From contig JALELK010000115.1 of NCBI GenBank assembly GCA_022768745.1, positions 1 through 64,000 on the forward strand: a stretch of DNA of 64,000 nucleotides. Reading direction: 5' to 3'. Below are positions 25,601 to 33,229 of this stretch, one piece after another. The notes beneath the pieces are model-generated. The model was not told where the DNA came from and did not search any database. It was given only the letters and a program-made list of their open reading frames with translations. Position numbers and translations under genes: made by a program. Position 1 is the stretch's first letter. The number at the start of each line of letters is the position of its first letter. The stretch is from Lachnospiraceae bacterium. GTDB lineage: Bacteria; Bacillota; Clostridia; Lachnospirales; Lachnospiraceae.

Positions 25601-26244
25601 CCACTTCAGCTGTCAAGGATGAAATTCGGCGTATGGGCAATGTAAATGTAAATGCCATTGAAGAATACAAAGAAATTTCAGAGCGTTACGGCTTTTTGAA
25701 GGGACAACACGATGACCTGGTGGAAGCGGAACAGACCCTTATGGGTATTATTGATGATCTGGATGAGGGAATGCGCAAGCAGTTTACAGAAGGTTTCGCG
25801 GACATTCAAAGAGAGTTTGACAAGGCGTTTAAGGAATTGTTTGGAGGCGGAAAGGGCACTCTGGAATTGGTGGAAGGCGAGGACATCTTAGAGACAGGTA
25901 TTCGCATCATAGCTCAGCCACCGGGAAAGAAACTGCAAAATATGATGCAGTTATCCGGTGGAGAGAAGTCCTTGACGGCGATTGCTCTTTTGTTTGCCAT
26001 TCAGAATCTAAAGCCATCTCCGTTCTGTCTGTTGGATGAGATTGAGGCGGCTCTTGATGATTCAAACGTTGTCAGATTTGCAAAATATTTGAATAAATTA
26101 ACTAAGAACACACAGTTTATCATTATAACCCACAGACGTGGAACTATGAATGCGGCAGACCGACTCTATGGTATTACCATGCAGGAAAAGGGTGTTTCTA
26201 CACTGGTATCTGTAAATCTTATAGAAAATGATTTGGATGAATAG
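22684..26244 (+). CDS. smc: Chromosome segregation ATPase SMC
   Basis: A 1186-residue condensin of standard length. Walker A GPNGSGKSNVSDAVRW lies at about 32-47, and the LRGASMQDVIFAGT motif follows. Long coiled coils (about 170-500 and 680-1010) flank a hinge at about 515-660, where SPGGSLSGGRF closes the domain. The C-terminal head has the signature LSGGEKSLTAIALLFA (near 1095) and Walker B FCLLDEIEAALDDSN. SMC dimers, with ScpA and ScpB, load at parS sites through ParB and align chromosome arms. Placement between rnc and ftsY is conserved in Firmicutes. Confidence 0.98.
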   Translation: MYLKSIEMYGFKSFANKIVFDFHNGITGIVGPNGSGKSNVSDAVRWVLGEQSAKQLRGASMQDVIFAGTENRKPLSYAYVAITMDNSDHLLPIDYEEVTIARRVYRSGESEYLLNGSPCRLKDVNELFYDTGIGKEGYSIIGQGQIERILSGKPEERRELFDEAVGIVKFKKRKAATVKKLESERENLVRVNDILAELERQIGPLERQSEIAKNYLKKKEELKTLEVNAFLLEVQDMNARLDEVRKNYDISQTQMTENQQRQTKVREQYAVLEEQISRMDENIEEIREKQGNTALMKGKLENQINLLEEQIRFAESEDENLADRKATLENEKKEYLAQKENYESERKELEELLAEVEQRLASVRKYNDDLQSEIKEYNDGIEQNNNAIMELLNNKAAIQSKEQRFDTMLEQTNIRKAQLNQRLLQRKTEEADLNETLTKCKDDYTAAQKKQEELKALEQEFMHKAVEWKNKHREATAQMQQNKEKYSKLSSKLEALKNIAERYDGYGNSIRKVMEQKEKEPGIVGVISDLIHVDKKYEVAIETALSGNIQNIVTTDEATAKKMISYLKENRLGRATFLPLTSVKGKGFTKDKSILEANGVLGLANELVDADEKYADVLSYLLGRVIVVDQIDHGIALAKANHYSLHIVTLEGEYFSPGGSLSGGRFKNNSNLLGRNREIDEIEKQLLELSKLIENGKNRLGEIETAQALLDSDRDENRKAMEENALVCNSAQIHLQRAEELKSESESAFESLNNESEEMERQIRDIMAGKKEIQNERQAALDREAELKAQTEEFQKLLDEKLYMESSAARNVSEAQIEEANARQKVSFVLENCQRVAGEIEKKDADILRLVEEAKNGRQDAEKKRGDIQKIKETIIASDDNYAKLEEDLKKAQQQKDSMNQEYKDFFKQREEISETIATLDKEIYRLDSQREKLEQAINYQTSYMWEEYELTLRAAEKMRDPNYDSLEEMRKSTSAVKDEIRRMGNVNVNAIEEYKEISERYGFLKGQHDDLVEAEQTLMGIIDDLDEGMRKQFTEGFADIQREFDKAFKELFGGGKGTLELVEGEDILETGIRIIAQPPGKKLQNMMQLSGGEKSLTAIALLFAIQNLKPSPFCLLDEIEAALDDSNVVRFAKYLNKLTKNTQFIIITHRRGTMNAADRLYGITMQEKGVSTLVSVNLIENDLDE

Positions 26245-26255
26245 GAAGTGATTTT

Positions 26256-27185
26256 ATGGCAGAGGGTGGATTTTTCAAAAGACTTTTAAGCGGATTAACC
26301 AAGACCAGAGATAATTTTGTAAAGAATATGGATTATATTTTCCGAGGATTTACAAATATTGACGATGAATTCTACGAGGAGCTGGAAGAAATTCTGATTA
26401 TGGGTGACATCGGCGTTGTGACCACAGAACGTATTCTTGACGACTTGAAGGAAAAGGTTAAAAAAGAAAAAATAAAAGAGCCTGCAGACTGTAAACAGCT
26501 TCTGATTGACAGTATCCGTCAGCAGATGGACATAGGGGAGACTGCCTATGAGTTTGAAAATAAAACATCTGTTGTTTTGGTGGTAGGTGTAAATGGAGTG
26601 GGAAAAACCACAACCATTGGAAAATTGGCTTCAAAGCTCAGAGGTCAGGGGAAAAAGGTTTTGCTGGCGGCGGGAGATACCTTCCGTGCGGCGGCAGGTG
26701 AGCAGCTAAAGGAATGGGCAAACCGTTCACAGGTGGATATGATTGGAGGCCAGGAGGGCAGTGACCCGGCATCGGTGGTTTATGATGCCATTGCCGCCGC
26801 AAAGGCGAGAAAGACGGATATACTTTTGATTGATACGGCAGGCAGACTTCACAATAAAAAGAATCTTATGGCAGAGTTGCACAAGATTAACAATATTATT
26901 GACAAAGAATTTCCAGAGGCGTATCGAGAGACTTTGGTGGTTTTGGATGGTACAACCGGACAGAACGCTTTGGCCCAGGCAAAAGAATTTTCGGAAGTGA
27001 CAGATTTGAGTGGTATTGTACTGACAAAATTGGACGGCACGGCAAAGGGTGGTATCGCAGTGGCAATACAGGCTGAACTGGGAATTCCGGTGAAATACAT
27101 CGGAGTTGGTGAAGGCGTGGATGATTTGGAAAAATTTGATGCCCAGGAATTTGTGGATGCACTCTTTTTTACAGAGACTGAATAG
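26256..27185 (+). CDS. ftsY: Signal recognition particle receptor FtsY
   Basis: A 309-residue SRP GTPase. It has the short N-terminal helical domain without an acidic extension (GGFFKRLLSGLTKTRDNFV), usual for Gram-positive FtsY. G motifs are visible: GVNGVGKTTTIGKLA (G1), LLAAGDTFRAAAGEQL (G2), DTAGRLHNKKNLM (G3), TKLDGTAKGG (G4) and the closing DDLEKFDAQEFVDALF. It forms a heterodimer with Ffh (encoded at 28859) at the membrane and delivers nascent chains to SecYEG. It follows smc by 11 bases. ilvA follows within 15 bases. Confidence 0.98.
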   Translation: MAEGGFFKRLLSGLTKTRDNFVKNMDYIFRGFTNIDDEFYEELEEILIMGDIGVVTTERILDDLKEKVKKEKIKEPADCKQLLIDSIRQQMDIGETAYEFENKTSVVLVVGVNGVGKTTTIGKLASKLRGQGKKVLLAAGDTFRAAAGEQLKEWANRSQVDMIGGQEGSDPASVVYDAIAAAKARKTDILLIDTAGRLHNKKNLMAELHKINNIIDKEFPEAYRETLVVLDGTTGQNALAQAKEFSEVTDLSGIVLTKLDGTAKGGIAVAIQAELGIPVKYIGVGEGVDDLEKFDAQEFVDALFFTETE

Positions 27186-27200
27186 AAGGGATGGTATGAG

Positions 27201-28412
27201 ATGTTAACGTTGGATAAGTTTGAGGAAGCCAGTAAAATTGTGGGAAATGTCACACTTGAAACAAAGTTGATTTACAGTGATTTCCTCAGTGAAAAAACCG
27301 GAAATCAGGTTTATCTGAAACCTGAAAATATGCAGTTTACCGGTGCCTACAAGGTAAGGGGAGCATATTATAAAATCAGTACATTAAGTGTAGAGGAGCG
27401 AAAGAAGGGACTGATTACCGCTTCTGCAGGAAATCATGCCCAGGGTGTTGCCTACGCTGCAAAGAAGTTTGGGGTTAAGGCTACCATTGTTATGCCTACC
27501 ACAACGCCGCTGATTAAAGTAAACCGCACAAAGAGTTATGGAGCAGAGGTGGTTCTATACGGAGACGTATATGATGAAGCCTGTGCTAAGGCATATGAAT
27601 TGGCAGATGAAAAGGGATATACCTTTATCCATCCTTTTGACGATCTGGCGGTAGCCACAGGGCAGGGAACCATTGCAATGGAAATCTTTAAGGAACTTCC
27701 ATTGGTAGAATACATATTGGTTCCAATCGGTGGTGGCGGACTTGCCACAGGTGTTTCCACCTTAGCGAAGCTTCTCAATCCTAAGATTAAGGTGATTGGT
27801 GTGGAACCGGCAGGGGCAAATTGTATGCAGGAATCCTTAAAGAAGGGCGAGGTTATTACGTTGCCGGGAGTCAATACCATAGCAGACGGAACCGCAGTTA
27901 AAACACCGGGAAGTAATATTTTCCCATATATTCAGAAAAATTTGGATGATATCATCACAGTGGAAGATGATGAATTGATTGTTGCCTTTCTGGATATGGT
28001 GGAAAATCATAAGATGGTGGTAGAAAATTCCGGTTTGCTTACAGTGGCAGCACTGAACAAGCTCAATGTAAAAAATAAGCGGGTTGTCTCTATTCTAAGC
28101 GGCGGAAATATGGATGTGATTACCATGTCATCTGTGGTTCAACAGGGATTGATTTTCAGAGATCGAATTTTTACCGTTTCTGTTTTGTTGCCGGATAAGC
28201 CGGGAGAGTTGGCCAGAGTCTCAGAGACCATTGCGAATGTACAGGGAAATGTTATCAAACTGGAACACAATCAGTTTGTTACCACAAACCGAAATGCTGC
28301 TGTGGAGCTTCGCATTACCTTAGAGGCATTTGGAACAGAGCATAAGGAACAGATTATGAAGGCATTGGAAGATGGTGGTTACAAGCCAAGAATTGTTCGT
28401 ACCAGCCTTTAG
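27201..28412 (+). CDS. ilvA: Threonine ammonia-lyase (threonine dehydratase) with ACT domain
   Basis: A 403-residue PLP enzyme converting threonine to 2-oxobutanoate and ammonia. The PLP lysine is Lys51 in FTGAYKVRGA, the phosphate loop is PIGGGGLATGVS and a Ser-Gly-Gly-N motif lies in SILSGGNMDV. A single ACT domain (about 325-403, VSVLLPDKPGELARVSETIA) suggests allosteric control. The length and single ACT domain match the short biosynthetic/catabolic type (IlvA/TdcB group, YgeX-unlike) common in clostridia rather than E. coli IlvA with two ACT-like domains. It sits between ftsY and ylxM-ffh, which are usually adjacent, and its terminator separates the two halves of that cluster. Confidence 0.92.
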   Translation: MLTLDKFEEASKIVGNVTLETKLIYSDFLSEKTGNQVYLKPENMQFTGAYKVRGAYYKISTLSVEERKKGLITASAGNHAQGVAYAAKKFGVKATIVMPTTTPLIKVNRTKSYGAEVVLYGDVYDEACAKAYELADEKGYTFIHPFDDLAVATGQGTIAMEIFKELPLVEYILVPIGGGGLATGVSTLAKLLNPKIKVIGVEPAGANCMQESLKKGEVITLPGVNTIADGTAVKTPGSNIFPYIQKNLDDIITVEDDELIVAFLDMVENHKMVVENSGLLTVAALNKLNVKNKRVVSILSGGNMDVITMSSVVQQGLIFRDRIFTVSVLLPDKPGELARVSETIANVQGNVIKLEHNQFVTTNRNAAVELRITLEAFGTEHKEQIMKALEDGGYKPRIVRTSL

Positions 28413-28444
28413 AATCCACAGATTTATATAAAAAAAGAGTTAGT

Positions 28445-28484
28445 AAGGCAGGTGTCAAGAAAAAATACTTGACACCTGCCTTTT
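28445..28484 (+). terminator. Intrinsic terminator after ilvA, sharing its 3' arm with the ylxM-ffh promoter
   Basis: A 15-bp perfect stem (AAGGCAGGTGTCAAG / CTTGACACCTGCCTT) with an 8-base A-rich loop runs into TTTT. The 3' arm contains TTGACA used as a -35 box. Confidence 0.9.
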
Positions 28485-28497
28485 CCTATAGTATATT
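28469..28497 (+). promoter_or_regulatory. Strong promoter of ylxM-ffh-rpsP-khpA
   Basis: TTGACA at 28469, a 17-base spacer and TATATT at 28492 lie 16 bases before ylxM. The -35 is inside the preceding terminator stem. Confidence 0.8.
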
Positions 28498-28512
28498 ATC
28501 TTAGGTGATGCT

Positions 28513-28857
28513 ATGAATGACAAGATTAAACAGGGATATTTATATGACTTTTATGGTGAGCTTTTGAACGTTCATCAGAGAACAATATATGAAGACTTTG
28601 TCCTAAATGACCTATCTCTCGGAGAGATTGCTACAGAGCAAGGGATTAGCCGACAGGCGGTTCACGATAATATTCGCAGAACAACAAATACCCTGCAGGG
28701 ATATGAGGACAAGTTACACCTGATTGAGAAGTTTGTAAATATCCGCCAAAAGGTGGAACAGATTGATTCCCTTGTTAGACAGGATCCGCTTCAGAATGTG
28801 GAGGATACCTTGTCATCCATTTCCAAGATTTCAGATCAGATTCTAGAGGAATTATAG
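28513..28857 (+). CDS. ylxM: YlxM/p13-like putative DNA-binding protein (UPF0122)
   Basis: A 114-residue all-helical protein with a sigma-70 region 4-like helix-turn-helix: LNDLSLGEIATEQGISRQAVHDNIRRT (about 35-62). Its N-terminus, followed by YDFYGELLNVHQRTIYEDF, is typical of the YlxM family, which is nearly always encoded beside ffh. In streptococci YlxM associates with the SRP and modulates its GTPase cycle; whether it also regulates transcription is unclear. ffh begins 1 base after its stop codon, so the two are translationally coupled. Confidence 0.95.
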   Translation: MNDKIKQGYLYDFYGELLNVHQRTIYEDFVLNDLSLGEIATEQGISRQAVHDNIRRTTNTLQGYEDKLHLIEKFVNIRQKVEQIDSLVRQDPLQNVEDTLSSISKISDQILEEL

Positions 28858-28858
28858 T

Positions 28859-30211
28859 ATGGCATTTGATAATTTATCGGATAAATTGCAGAATGTTTTT
28901 AAAAATCTCCGCAGTAAGGGTAGATTGACAGAAGAGGATGTCAAAGCTGCTCTCAAGGAAGTAAAAATGGCTTTACTTGAGGCAGATGTTAACTTCAAGG
29001 TTGTAAAAAACTTTGTGAAAACCGTTCAGGAGAGAGCCATCGGCGCAGATGTAATGAATGGCTTGAACCCGGGACAGATGGTTATCAAAATCGTTAACGA
29101 GGAATTGGTAAATCTGATGGGTTCCGAGACAACGGAGATTGCTTACCGACCGGGACAACAGATAACCATAATAATGATGGTTGGTCTTCAGGGTGCCGGT
29201 AAAACCACAACTACGGCAAAATTAGCCGGGGTTGTAAAGAAACGGGGAAAGAAACCTCTTCTGGTTGCCTGTGACGTTTATCGTCCGGCTGCTATCACCC
29301 AGTTACAGATTAATGGGGAGAAGCAGGGAGTAGAGGTCTTCTCTATGGGAGACAAAAACAAGCCTTCCAACATTGCGAAAGCTGCAATGGAACATGCCAA
29401 GAAAAATGGACACAATGTGGTCATTTTAGATACAGCCGGACGTCTTCATGTAGATGAAGACATGATGAACGAACTGGTGGACATCAAGGAATCTGTAGAT
29501 GTGGCACAGACCTTTTTGGTAGTAGATGCCATGACAGGTCAGGATGCTGTCAATGTGGCAGGGAGCTTTGATGAAAAAATCGGTATTGATGGTGTTATCT
29601 TAACAAAGTTAGACGGTGATACCAGAGGTGGTGCGGCTCTTTCTATTCGCGCCGTTACCGGAAAACCGATTCTGTTCTGCGGTATGGGAGAAAAACTTGA
29701 TGATTTGGAGCAGTTTTATCCGGACCGTATGGCTTCGAGAATCCTTGGTATGGGAGATGTACTCTCATTGATTGAAAAAGCCGAGGCATCCATTGACGAG
29801 GACAAAGCCAAAGATTTGTCCCGTAAGATGCGAAAAGCGGAATTTGATTATAATGATTATCTGGATTCTATGGCCCAGATGAAGAAGATGGGTGGGCTGA
29901 GTAGCGTTTTAGGTATGATGCCCGGGATGATTCCGGGGATGAGCAGTTCTCAGGTATCCCAGTTAGAAGGAGCCATTGATGATAAAAAGATGGCTCATAT
30001 CGAAGCAATTATTCTTTCTATGACACCGGAGGAAAGAGCAAATCCAAAGCTTATGAATCCCAGTCGTAAAAAAAGATTGGCGAGAGGTGCCGGAGTTGAT
30101 ATTGCAGAGGTAAACAGATTTATCAAGCAATTTGACCAGACAAAGAAAATGATGAAGAAAATGCCTGGTATGATGGGTGGTAAAAGAGGAAGAATGAAAT
30201 TTCCTTTTTAG
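28859..30211 (+). CDS. ffh: Signal recognition particle protein Ffh
   Basis: A 450-residue SRP54 protein. The N domain (1-85) is followed by the GTPase domain with GLQGAGKTTTTAKLAG (P loop near 109), CDVYRPAAITQLQ, DTAGRLHVDEDMMNEL and TKLDGDTRGGAALS. The C-terminal M domain (about 300-450) is Met-rich (MKKMGGLSSVLGMMPGMIPGM), forming the signal-sequence groove, and has the SRP RNA-binding region GSG-like RLARGAGVDIAEVNRFIKQF. It targets membrane and secreted proteins together with FtsY. No SRP RNA gene is seen in the window. RBS AGAGGA lies in the end of ylxM. Confidence 0.98.
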   Translation: MAFDNLSDKLQNVFKNLRSKGRLTEEDVKAALKEVKMALLEADVNFKVVKNFVKTVQERAIGADVMNGLNPGQMVIKIVNEELVNLMGSETTEIAYRPGQQITIIMMVGLQGAGKTTTTAKLAGVVKKRGKKPLLVACDVYRPAAITQLQINGEKQGVEVFSMGDKNKPSNIAKAAMEHAKKNGHNVVILDTAGRLHVDEDMMNELVDIKESVDVAQTFLVVDAMTGQDAVNVAGSFDEKIGIDGVILTKLDGDTRGGAALSIRAVTGKPILFCGMGEKLDDLEQFYPDRMASRILGMGDVLSLIEKAEASIDEDKAKDLSRKMRKAEFDYNDYLDSMAQMKKMGGLSSVLGMMPGMIPGMSSSQVSQLEGAIDDKKMAHIEAIILSMTPEERANPKLMNPSRKKRLARGAGVDIAEVNRFIKQFDQTKKMMKKMPGMMGGKRGRMKFPF

Positions 30212-30249
30212 CATATAATATTTATTTTTAATTTCAGGAGGAAACAAAA

Positions 30250-30495
30250 ATGGCAGTAAAAATCAGATTAAGAAGAATGGGACAGAAGAAGGCTCCTTTC
30301 TACAGAATCGTTGTTGCAGATTCAAGATCACCAAGAGATGGTAAGTGCATCGAGGAAATCGGTACTTATGATCCTACAAAGGATCCTAGTGAGTTTCATG
30401 TAAATGAAGAATTGGCTAAGAAGTGGTTAGCAACAGGTGCTCAGCCAACTGAGACAGTAGCAAGAATTTTCAAGCAGGCTGGAATTGAAAAATAG
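30250..30495 (+). CDS. rpsP: 30S ribosomal protein S16
   Basis: An 81-residue small-subunit protein with the family start [24 protein letters not shown] and middle [28 protein letters not shown] precedes ATG 30250. Order ffh-rpsP-khpA-rimM is the standard Firmicutes arrangement. S16 is needed for assembly of the 30S 5' domain. Confidence 0.98.
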   Translation: MAVKIRLRRMGQKKAPFYRIVVADSRSPRDGKCIEEIGTYDPTKDPSEFHVNEELAKKWLATGAQPTETVARIFKQAGIEK

Positions 30496-30520
30496 TCATT
30501 GAAAGACGAGGTATAAGGTG

Positions 30521-30748
30521 ATGAAAGAATTAGTTGAAGTAATTGCAAAGTCACTTGTAGATTACCCGGAAGAAGTTGAGGTCACCGAAAAGGAAGATGA
30601 AAAATCTCTTGTGATAGAACTTCATGTTGCTGCTTCTGATATGGGCAAGGTAATCGGAAAGCAGGGACGTATTGCAAAGGCAATTCGTTCCGTAGTGAAG
30701 GCAGCTGCCTCAAAGATTGACAAAAAAGTAATTGTCGATATCGTATAA
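30521..30748 (+). CDS. khpA: RNA-binding KH-domain protein KhpA (YlqC)
   Basis: A 75-residue single KH domain. ATG 30521 is preferred to GTG 30518 since the protein then begins MKELVEVIAKSLVDYPEEVEV as in the family. The RNA-binding loop is GKVIGKQGRIAKAIRS, matching the GxxG motif. In streptococci and other Gram-positives KhpA pairs with KhpB (Jag/EloR) and binds many RNAs, affecting cell elongation. Its terminator separates it from rimM. Confidence 0.95.
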   Translation: MKELVEVIAKSLVDYPEEVEVTEKEDEKSLVIELHVAASDMGKVIGKQGRIAKAIRSVVKAAASKIDKKVIVDIV

Positions 30749-30751
30749 TAG

Positions 30752-30786
30752 AAAGCCTTAAATCGAAAAGATTTAAGGCTTTTTTA
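30752..30786 (+). terminator. Intrinsic terminator after khpA
   Basis: A 13-bp perfect stem (AAAGCCTTAAATC / GATTTAAGGCTTT) with loop GAAAA is followed by a T run. Confidence 0.9.
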
Positions 30787-30828
30787 TCATAGGGATATTT
30801 TTAGTGAGCGGTAAAGGAGTAGTAATAA

Positions 30829-31338
30829 ATGAAAGACTTGTATCAGGTGGGGGCAATTACCCAAACTCATGGAATTAAGGGGGAGGTAAAAGTGTTCCCT
30901 ATGACAGATGATATTTCCCGATTTAAAAATATGAAGGACTTGATTTTGGATACGGGGAAAGAGCAGATAAAGTTAGATGTTGTATCGGCCAGAGCCCAGA
31001 AGAACCTGGTTATCTTAAAGTTCAAAGGATATGATGACATTAACCAGGTGGAGAAATATAAGGGGTGTGGACTTTTTGTCACAAAGGATAATCGGGTTAA
31101 GTGTGATAAAGATGAGTATTTTATTGCAGATTTGATAGATGTGACGGTTGTTGACGAGGAAGAACGACAGCTGGGGAAAATTACAGATGTTATTACTACC
31201 GGTGCAAATGATGTCTATGTGGTAGAGGATGATCATGGTAGAGAAATACTGTTTCCGGCGATAAAAGAATGTATATTAAATGTAGATTTGAAAAACAACA
31301 TTATGAAAGTTCATGTGATGGACGGATTGTTAGATTGA
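30829..31338 (+). CDS. rimM: Ribosome maturation factor RimM
   Basis: A 169-residue 30S assembly factor. The N-terminal barrel begins YQVGAITQTHGIKGEVKVFP, the conserved start of RimM, and the PRC-barrel half is at about 90-165 (DEYFIADLIDVTVVDEE, then TTGANDVYVV and EILFPAIKECILNVDL). It binds S19 and helps mature the 16S 3' head domain. RBS AAAGGAG precedes the ATG. trmD follows only after an inserted hydrolase gene. Confidence 0.97.
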   Translation: MKDLYQVGAITQTHGIKGEVKVFPMTDDISRFKNMKDLILDTGKEQIKLDVVSARAQKNLVILKFKGYDDINQVEKYKGCGLFVTKDNRVKCDKDEYFIADLIDVTVVDEEERQLGKITDVITTGANDVYVVEDDHGREILFPAIKECILNVDLKNNIMKVHVMDGLLD

Positions 31339-31347
31339 GAGGTAGAG

Positions 31348-31887
31348 ATGAAGATTTCAGCAGAAAATACCATTGCAGTAGTGATTGATTATCAGGAAAA
31401 ATTAGTTCCTGCTATGTCGGAACAGGAGGCTTTGGTAAAAAAGAGTAAAATATTATTGGGCGGTTTAAAGGCTCTTGGAATCCCAATGATTGTTACAACC
31501 CAATATGCCAAGGGATTAGGAAATACTATTGAAGCACTTACTTCGGAACTGGCAGAGGCACCGGTCATTGATAAAAACACCTTTAGTGTTATGGACAACG
31601 AAGAGGTGAGACAGGCGATACCAAAGAATACAGAAAATATCATTGTCTGTGGTATGGAAGCTCATATTTGTGTTTTACAGTCAATTATTGACTTTCAGGC
31701 TGCCGGATATCAGACAATTATGGTGGCAGATTGTATCTCCAGCAGAAGTCAGGAAGATAAAGCCTACTCACTGATTCGCGGAGAAAAGGAAGGAACCATT
31801 ATAACCACTGCAGAGGCGATCCTTTATGAATTGTTGGGAGGTTCCAAGCATCCGGCATTTAAAACCATATCATCCTTGGTGAAATAG
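31348..31887 (+). CDS. Isochorismatase-like cysteine hydrolase
   Basis: A 179-residue protein of the isochorismatase/nicotinamidase fold. The presumed catalytic triad is Asp in AVVIDYQEKLVPAM (near 13), a central Lys (near 78, VIDKNTF) and Cys in VCGMEAHICVLQSIIDF (near 113), the last with the usual non-proline cis-peptide region just before it. Related proteins hydrolyse small amides or, like YcaC, have unknown substrates; the exact substrate here is not predictable. It lies between rimM and trmD, which are normally adjacent, with 9- and 23-base gaps, so it is probably transcribed with them. Confidence 0.88.
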   Translation: MKISAENTIAVVIDYQEKLVPAMSEQEALVKKSKILLGGLKALGIPMIVTTQYAKGLGNTIEALTSELAEAPVIDKNTFSVMDNEEVRQAIPKNTENIIVCGMEAHICVLQSIIDFQAAGYQTIMVADCISSRSQEDKAYSLIRGEKEGTIITTAEAILYELLGGSKHPAFKTISSLVK

Positions 31888-31910
31888 ACAATTTGGAGTG
31901 ACGAAGTACT

Positions 31911-32636
31911 ATGAAGTTTTATATTTTAACCTTGTTTCCGGAAATGGTGATGCAGGGACTGTCTACCAGCATTATTGGGAGAGCGACAGAAAAGGGGATT
32001 TTATCCATAGAAGCCATTAATATCAGAGATTATACTGCTGACAAACATAAAAAGGTGGATGATTATCCTTATGGTGGCGGAGCCGGTATGGTGATGCAGG
32101 CACAACCCATATATGACGCATGGCTTTCTGTGGTAGAAAGGGTAGGGCATCACGTAAGGACAGTATATCTGACACCTCAGGGAAGAACCTTCAGTCAGAG
32201 TGATGCAAAGGATTTTGCAGGAGAAGAAAATTTGATTCTGCTCTGTGGACATTATGAAGGCGTGGATGAACGGGTGTTAGAAGAAATCGTTACAGATTAT
32301 GTCTCTATAGGTGATTACGTATTAACCGGCGGGGAACTGCCTGCAATGGTTATGGTGGACGCAATATCCAGAATGGTACCCGGGGTATTGTCAAATAAAG
32401 TTTCCGGAGAAACCGAATCTTTTGAGGATGGATTGTTGGAATATCCCCAATATTCCAGACCGGAAGAGTGGAAGGGAAAGAAGGTTCCGGCCATTATTTT
32501 ATCCGGTGATCACGGAAAGGTAGATGCGTGGAGACATGAGCAATCCTTGCTTCGCACCAGAGACAGAAGACCGGATTTGTTAGAAAAGGCATCTCTGACA
32601 CAAAAGGACAGAGAATTCCTTGAAAAACACCAATAA
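31911..32636 (+). CDS. trmD: tRNA (guanine-37-N1) methyltransferase TrmD
   Basis: A 241-residue SPOUT enzyme that methylates G37 of tRNAs with SAM, preventing +1 frameshifts. Typical motifs are FYILTLFPEM at the start, YPYGGGAGMVMQAQPIYDA, LLCGHYEGVDERV, SIGDYVLTGGELPAMVMVDA and the C-terminal YSRPEEWKGKKVP. The trefoil-knot SAM site and length are normal. It is followed by rplS, which has its own promoter just downstream. Confidence 0.98.
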   Translation: MKFYILTLFPEMVMQGLSTSIIGRATEKGILSIEAINIRDYTADKHKKVDDYPYGGGAGMVMQAQPIYDAWLSVVERVGHHVRTVYLTPQGRTFSQSDAKDFAGEENLILLCGHYEGVDERVLEEIVTDYVSIGDYVLTGGELPAMVMVDAISRMVPGVLSNKVSGETESFEDGLLEYPQYSRPEEWKGKKVPAIILSGDHGKVDAWRHEQSLLRTRDRRPDLLEKASLTQKDREFLEKHQ

Positions 32637-32641
32637 AACGC

Positions 32642-32670
32642 TTGATTTTTACTGGTGGATATGATAATAT
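32642..32670 (+). promoter_or_regulatory. Promoter of rplS
   Basis: TTGATT, a 17-base spacer and TAATAT start six bases after the trmD stop, leaving a leader of about 70 bases before rplS. Confidence 0.55.
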
Positions 32671-32676
32671 CTAGAA

Positions 32677-32749
32677 GTTGTGAAAAGAGATGGTCCTCTG
32701 GTACGCTTATGTATTAAGAACGTCAAGATAATTATTAGGAGGTCACAAA
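32677..32749 (+). promoter_or_regulatory. rplS: rplS 5' leader, possible L19-binding autoregulatory RNA
   Basis: About 70 bases between the predicted start of transcription and rplS can form short stems (AGAG...CTCT around 32690-32702 and CTTA...TAAG near 32705-32718). Firmicutes rplS genes often carry an L19 leader; I cannot confirm the consensus by eye. Confidence 0.3.
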
Positions 32750-33103
32750 ATGAACGCAAATGAAATTATTAAGAACATTGAAGCTGAACAGTTAAAGTCA
32801 GACATTGCTGAATTCAACGTGGGTGATACCATTAGAGTTCACAATAAAATCAAGGAAGGTAACCGCGAAAGAATTCAGATTTTCGAAGGTACCGTATTGA
32901 AGAAGCAGGGCGGAAGCAACCGTGAGACATTTACTGTTAGAAAGTTTTCTAATGGCGTAGGTGTTGAAAAGACTTGGCCACTTCACAGTCCTTTTGTTGA
33001 GAAGATTGAAGTTGTACGTCGTGGTAAGGTTAGACGTGCTAAGTTGAATTACTTGAGAGACCGCGTAGGTAAGAAGGCTAAGGTAAAAGAGTTAGTTAAA
33101 TAG
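32750..33103 (+). CDS. rplS: 50S ribosomal protein L19
   Basis: A 117-residue large-subunit protein at the 30S-50S interface. It has the family stretch [29 protein letters not shown] and the end [33 protein letters not shown] precedes ATG 32750. It has its own promoter and leader and is followed by a terminator, so L19 can be expressed independently of trmD. Confidence 0.98.
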   Translation: MNANEIIKNIEAEQLKSDIAEFNVGDTIRVHNKIKEGNRERIQIFEGTVLKKQGGSNRETFTVRKFSNGVGVEKTWPLHSPFVEKIEVVRRGKVRRAKLNYLRDRVGKKAKVKELVK

Positions 33104-33116
33104 TTTCAAGCGAAGG

Positions 33117-33147
33117 AAGGGACGGCCTTTGGGCTGTTCCTTTTTTT
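33117..33147 (+). terminator. Intrinsic terminator after rplS
   Basis: A stem of about 11 bp with two G-T pairs (AAGGGACGGCC / GGCTGTTCCTT) is followed by seven T. Confidence 0.88.
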
Positions 33148-33149
33148 AG

Positions 33150-33178
33150 TTGTTCTTTCACGCTTTTTCGTGTATATT
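33150..33178 (+). promoter_or_regulatory. Promoter of the signal peptidase-rbgA-rnhB operon
   Basis: TTGTTC, a 17-base spacer and TATATT (followed by ATAATA) lie about 50 bases before the first signal peptidase-like gene. Confidence 0.5.
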
Positions 33179-33229
33179 ATAATATGGATGTGAATTGACT
33201 ATATAGAATTACAGGTGAGATATCCAGGG

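Noticed and set aside
27186-27200. T-box or attenuator upstream of ilvA
   Set aside because: Only 15 bases separate ftsY from ilvA, too short for any leader.
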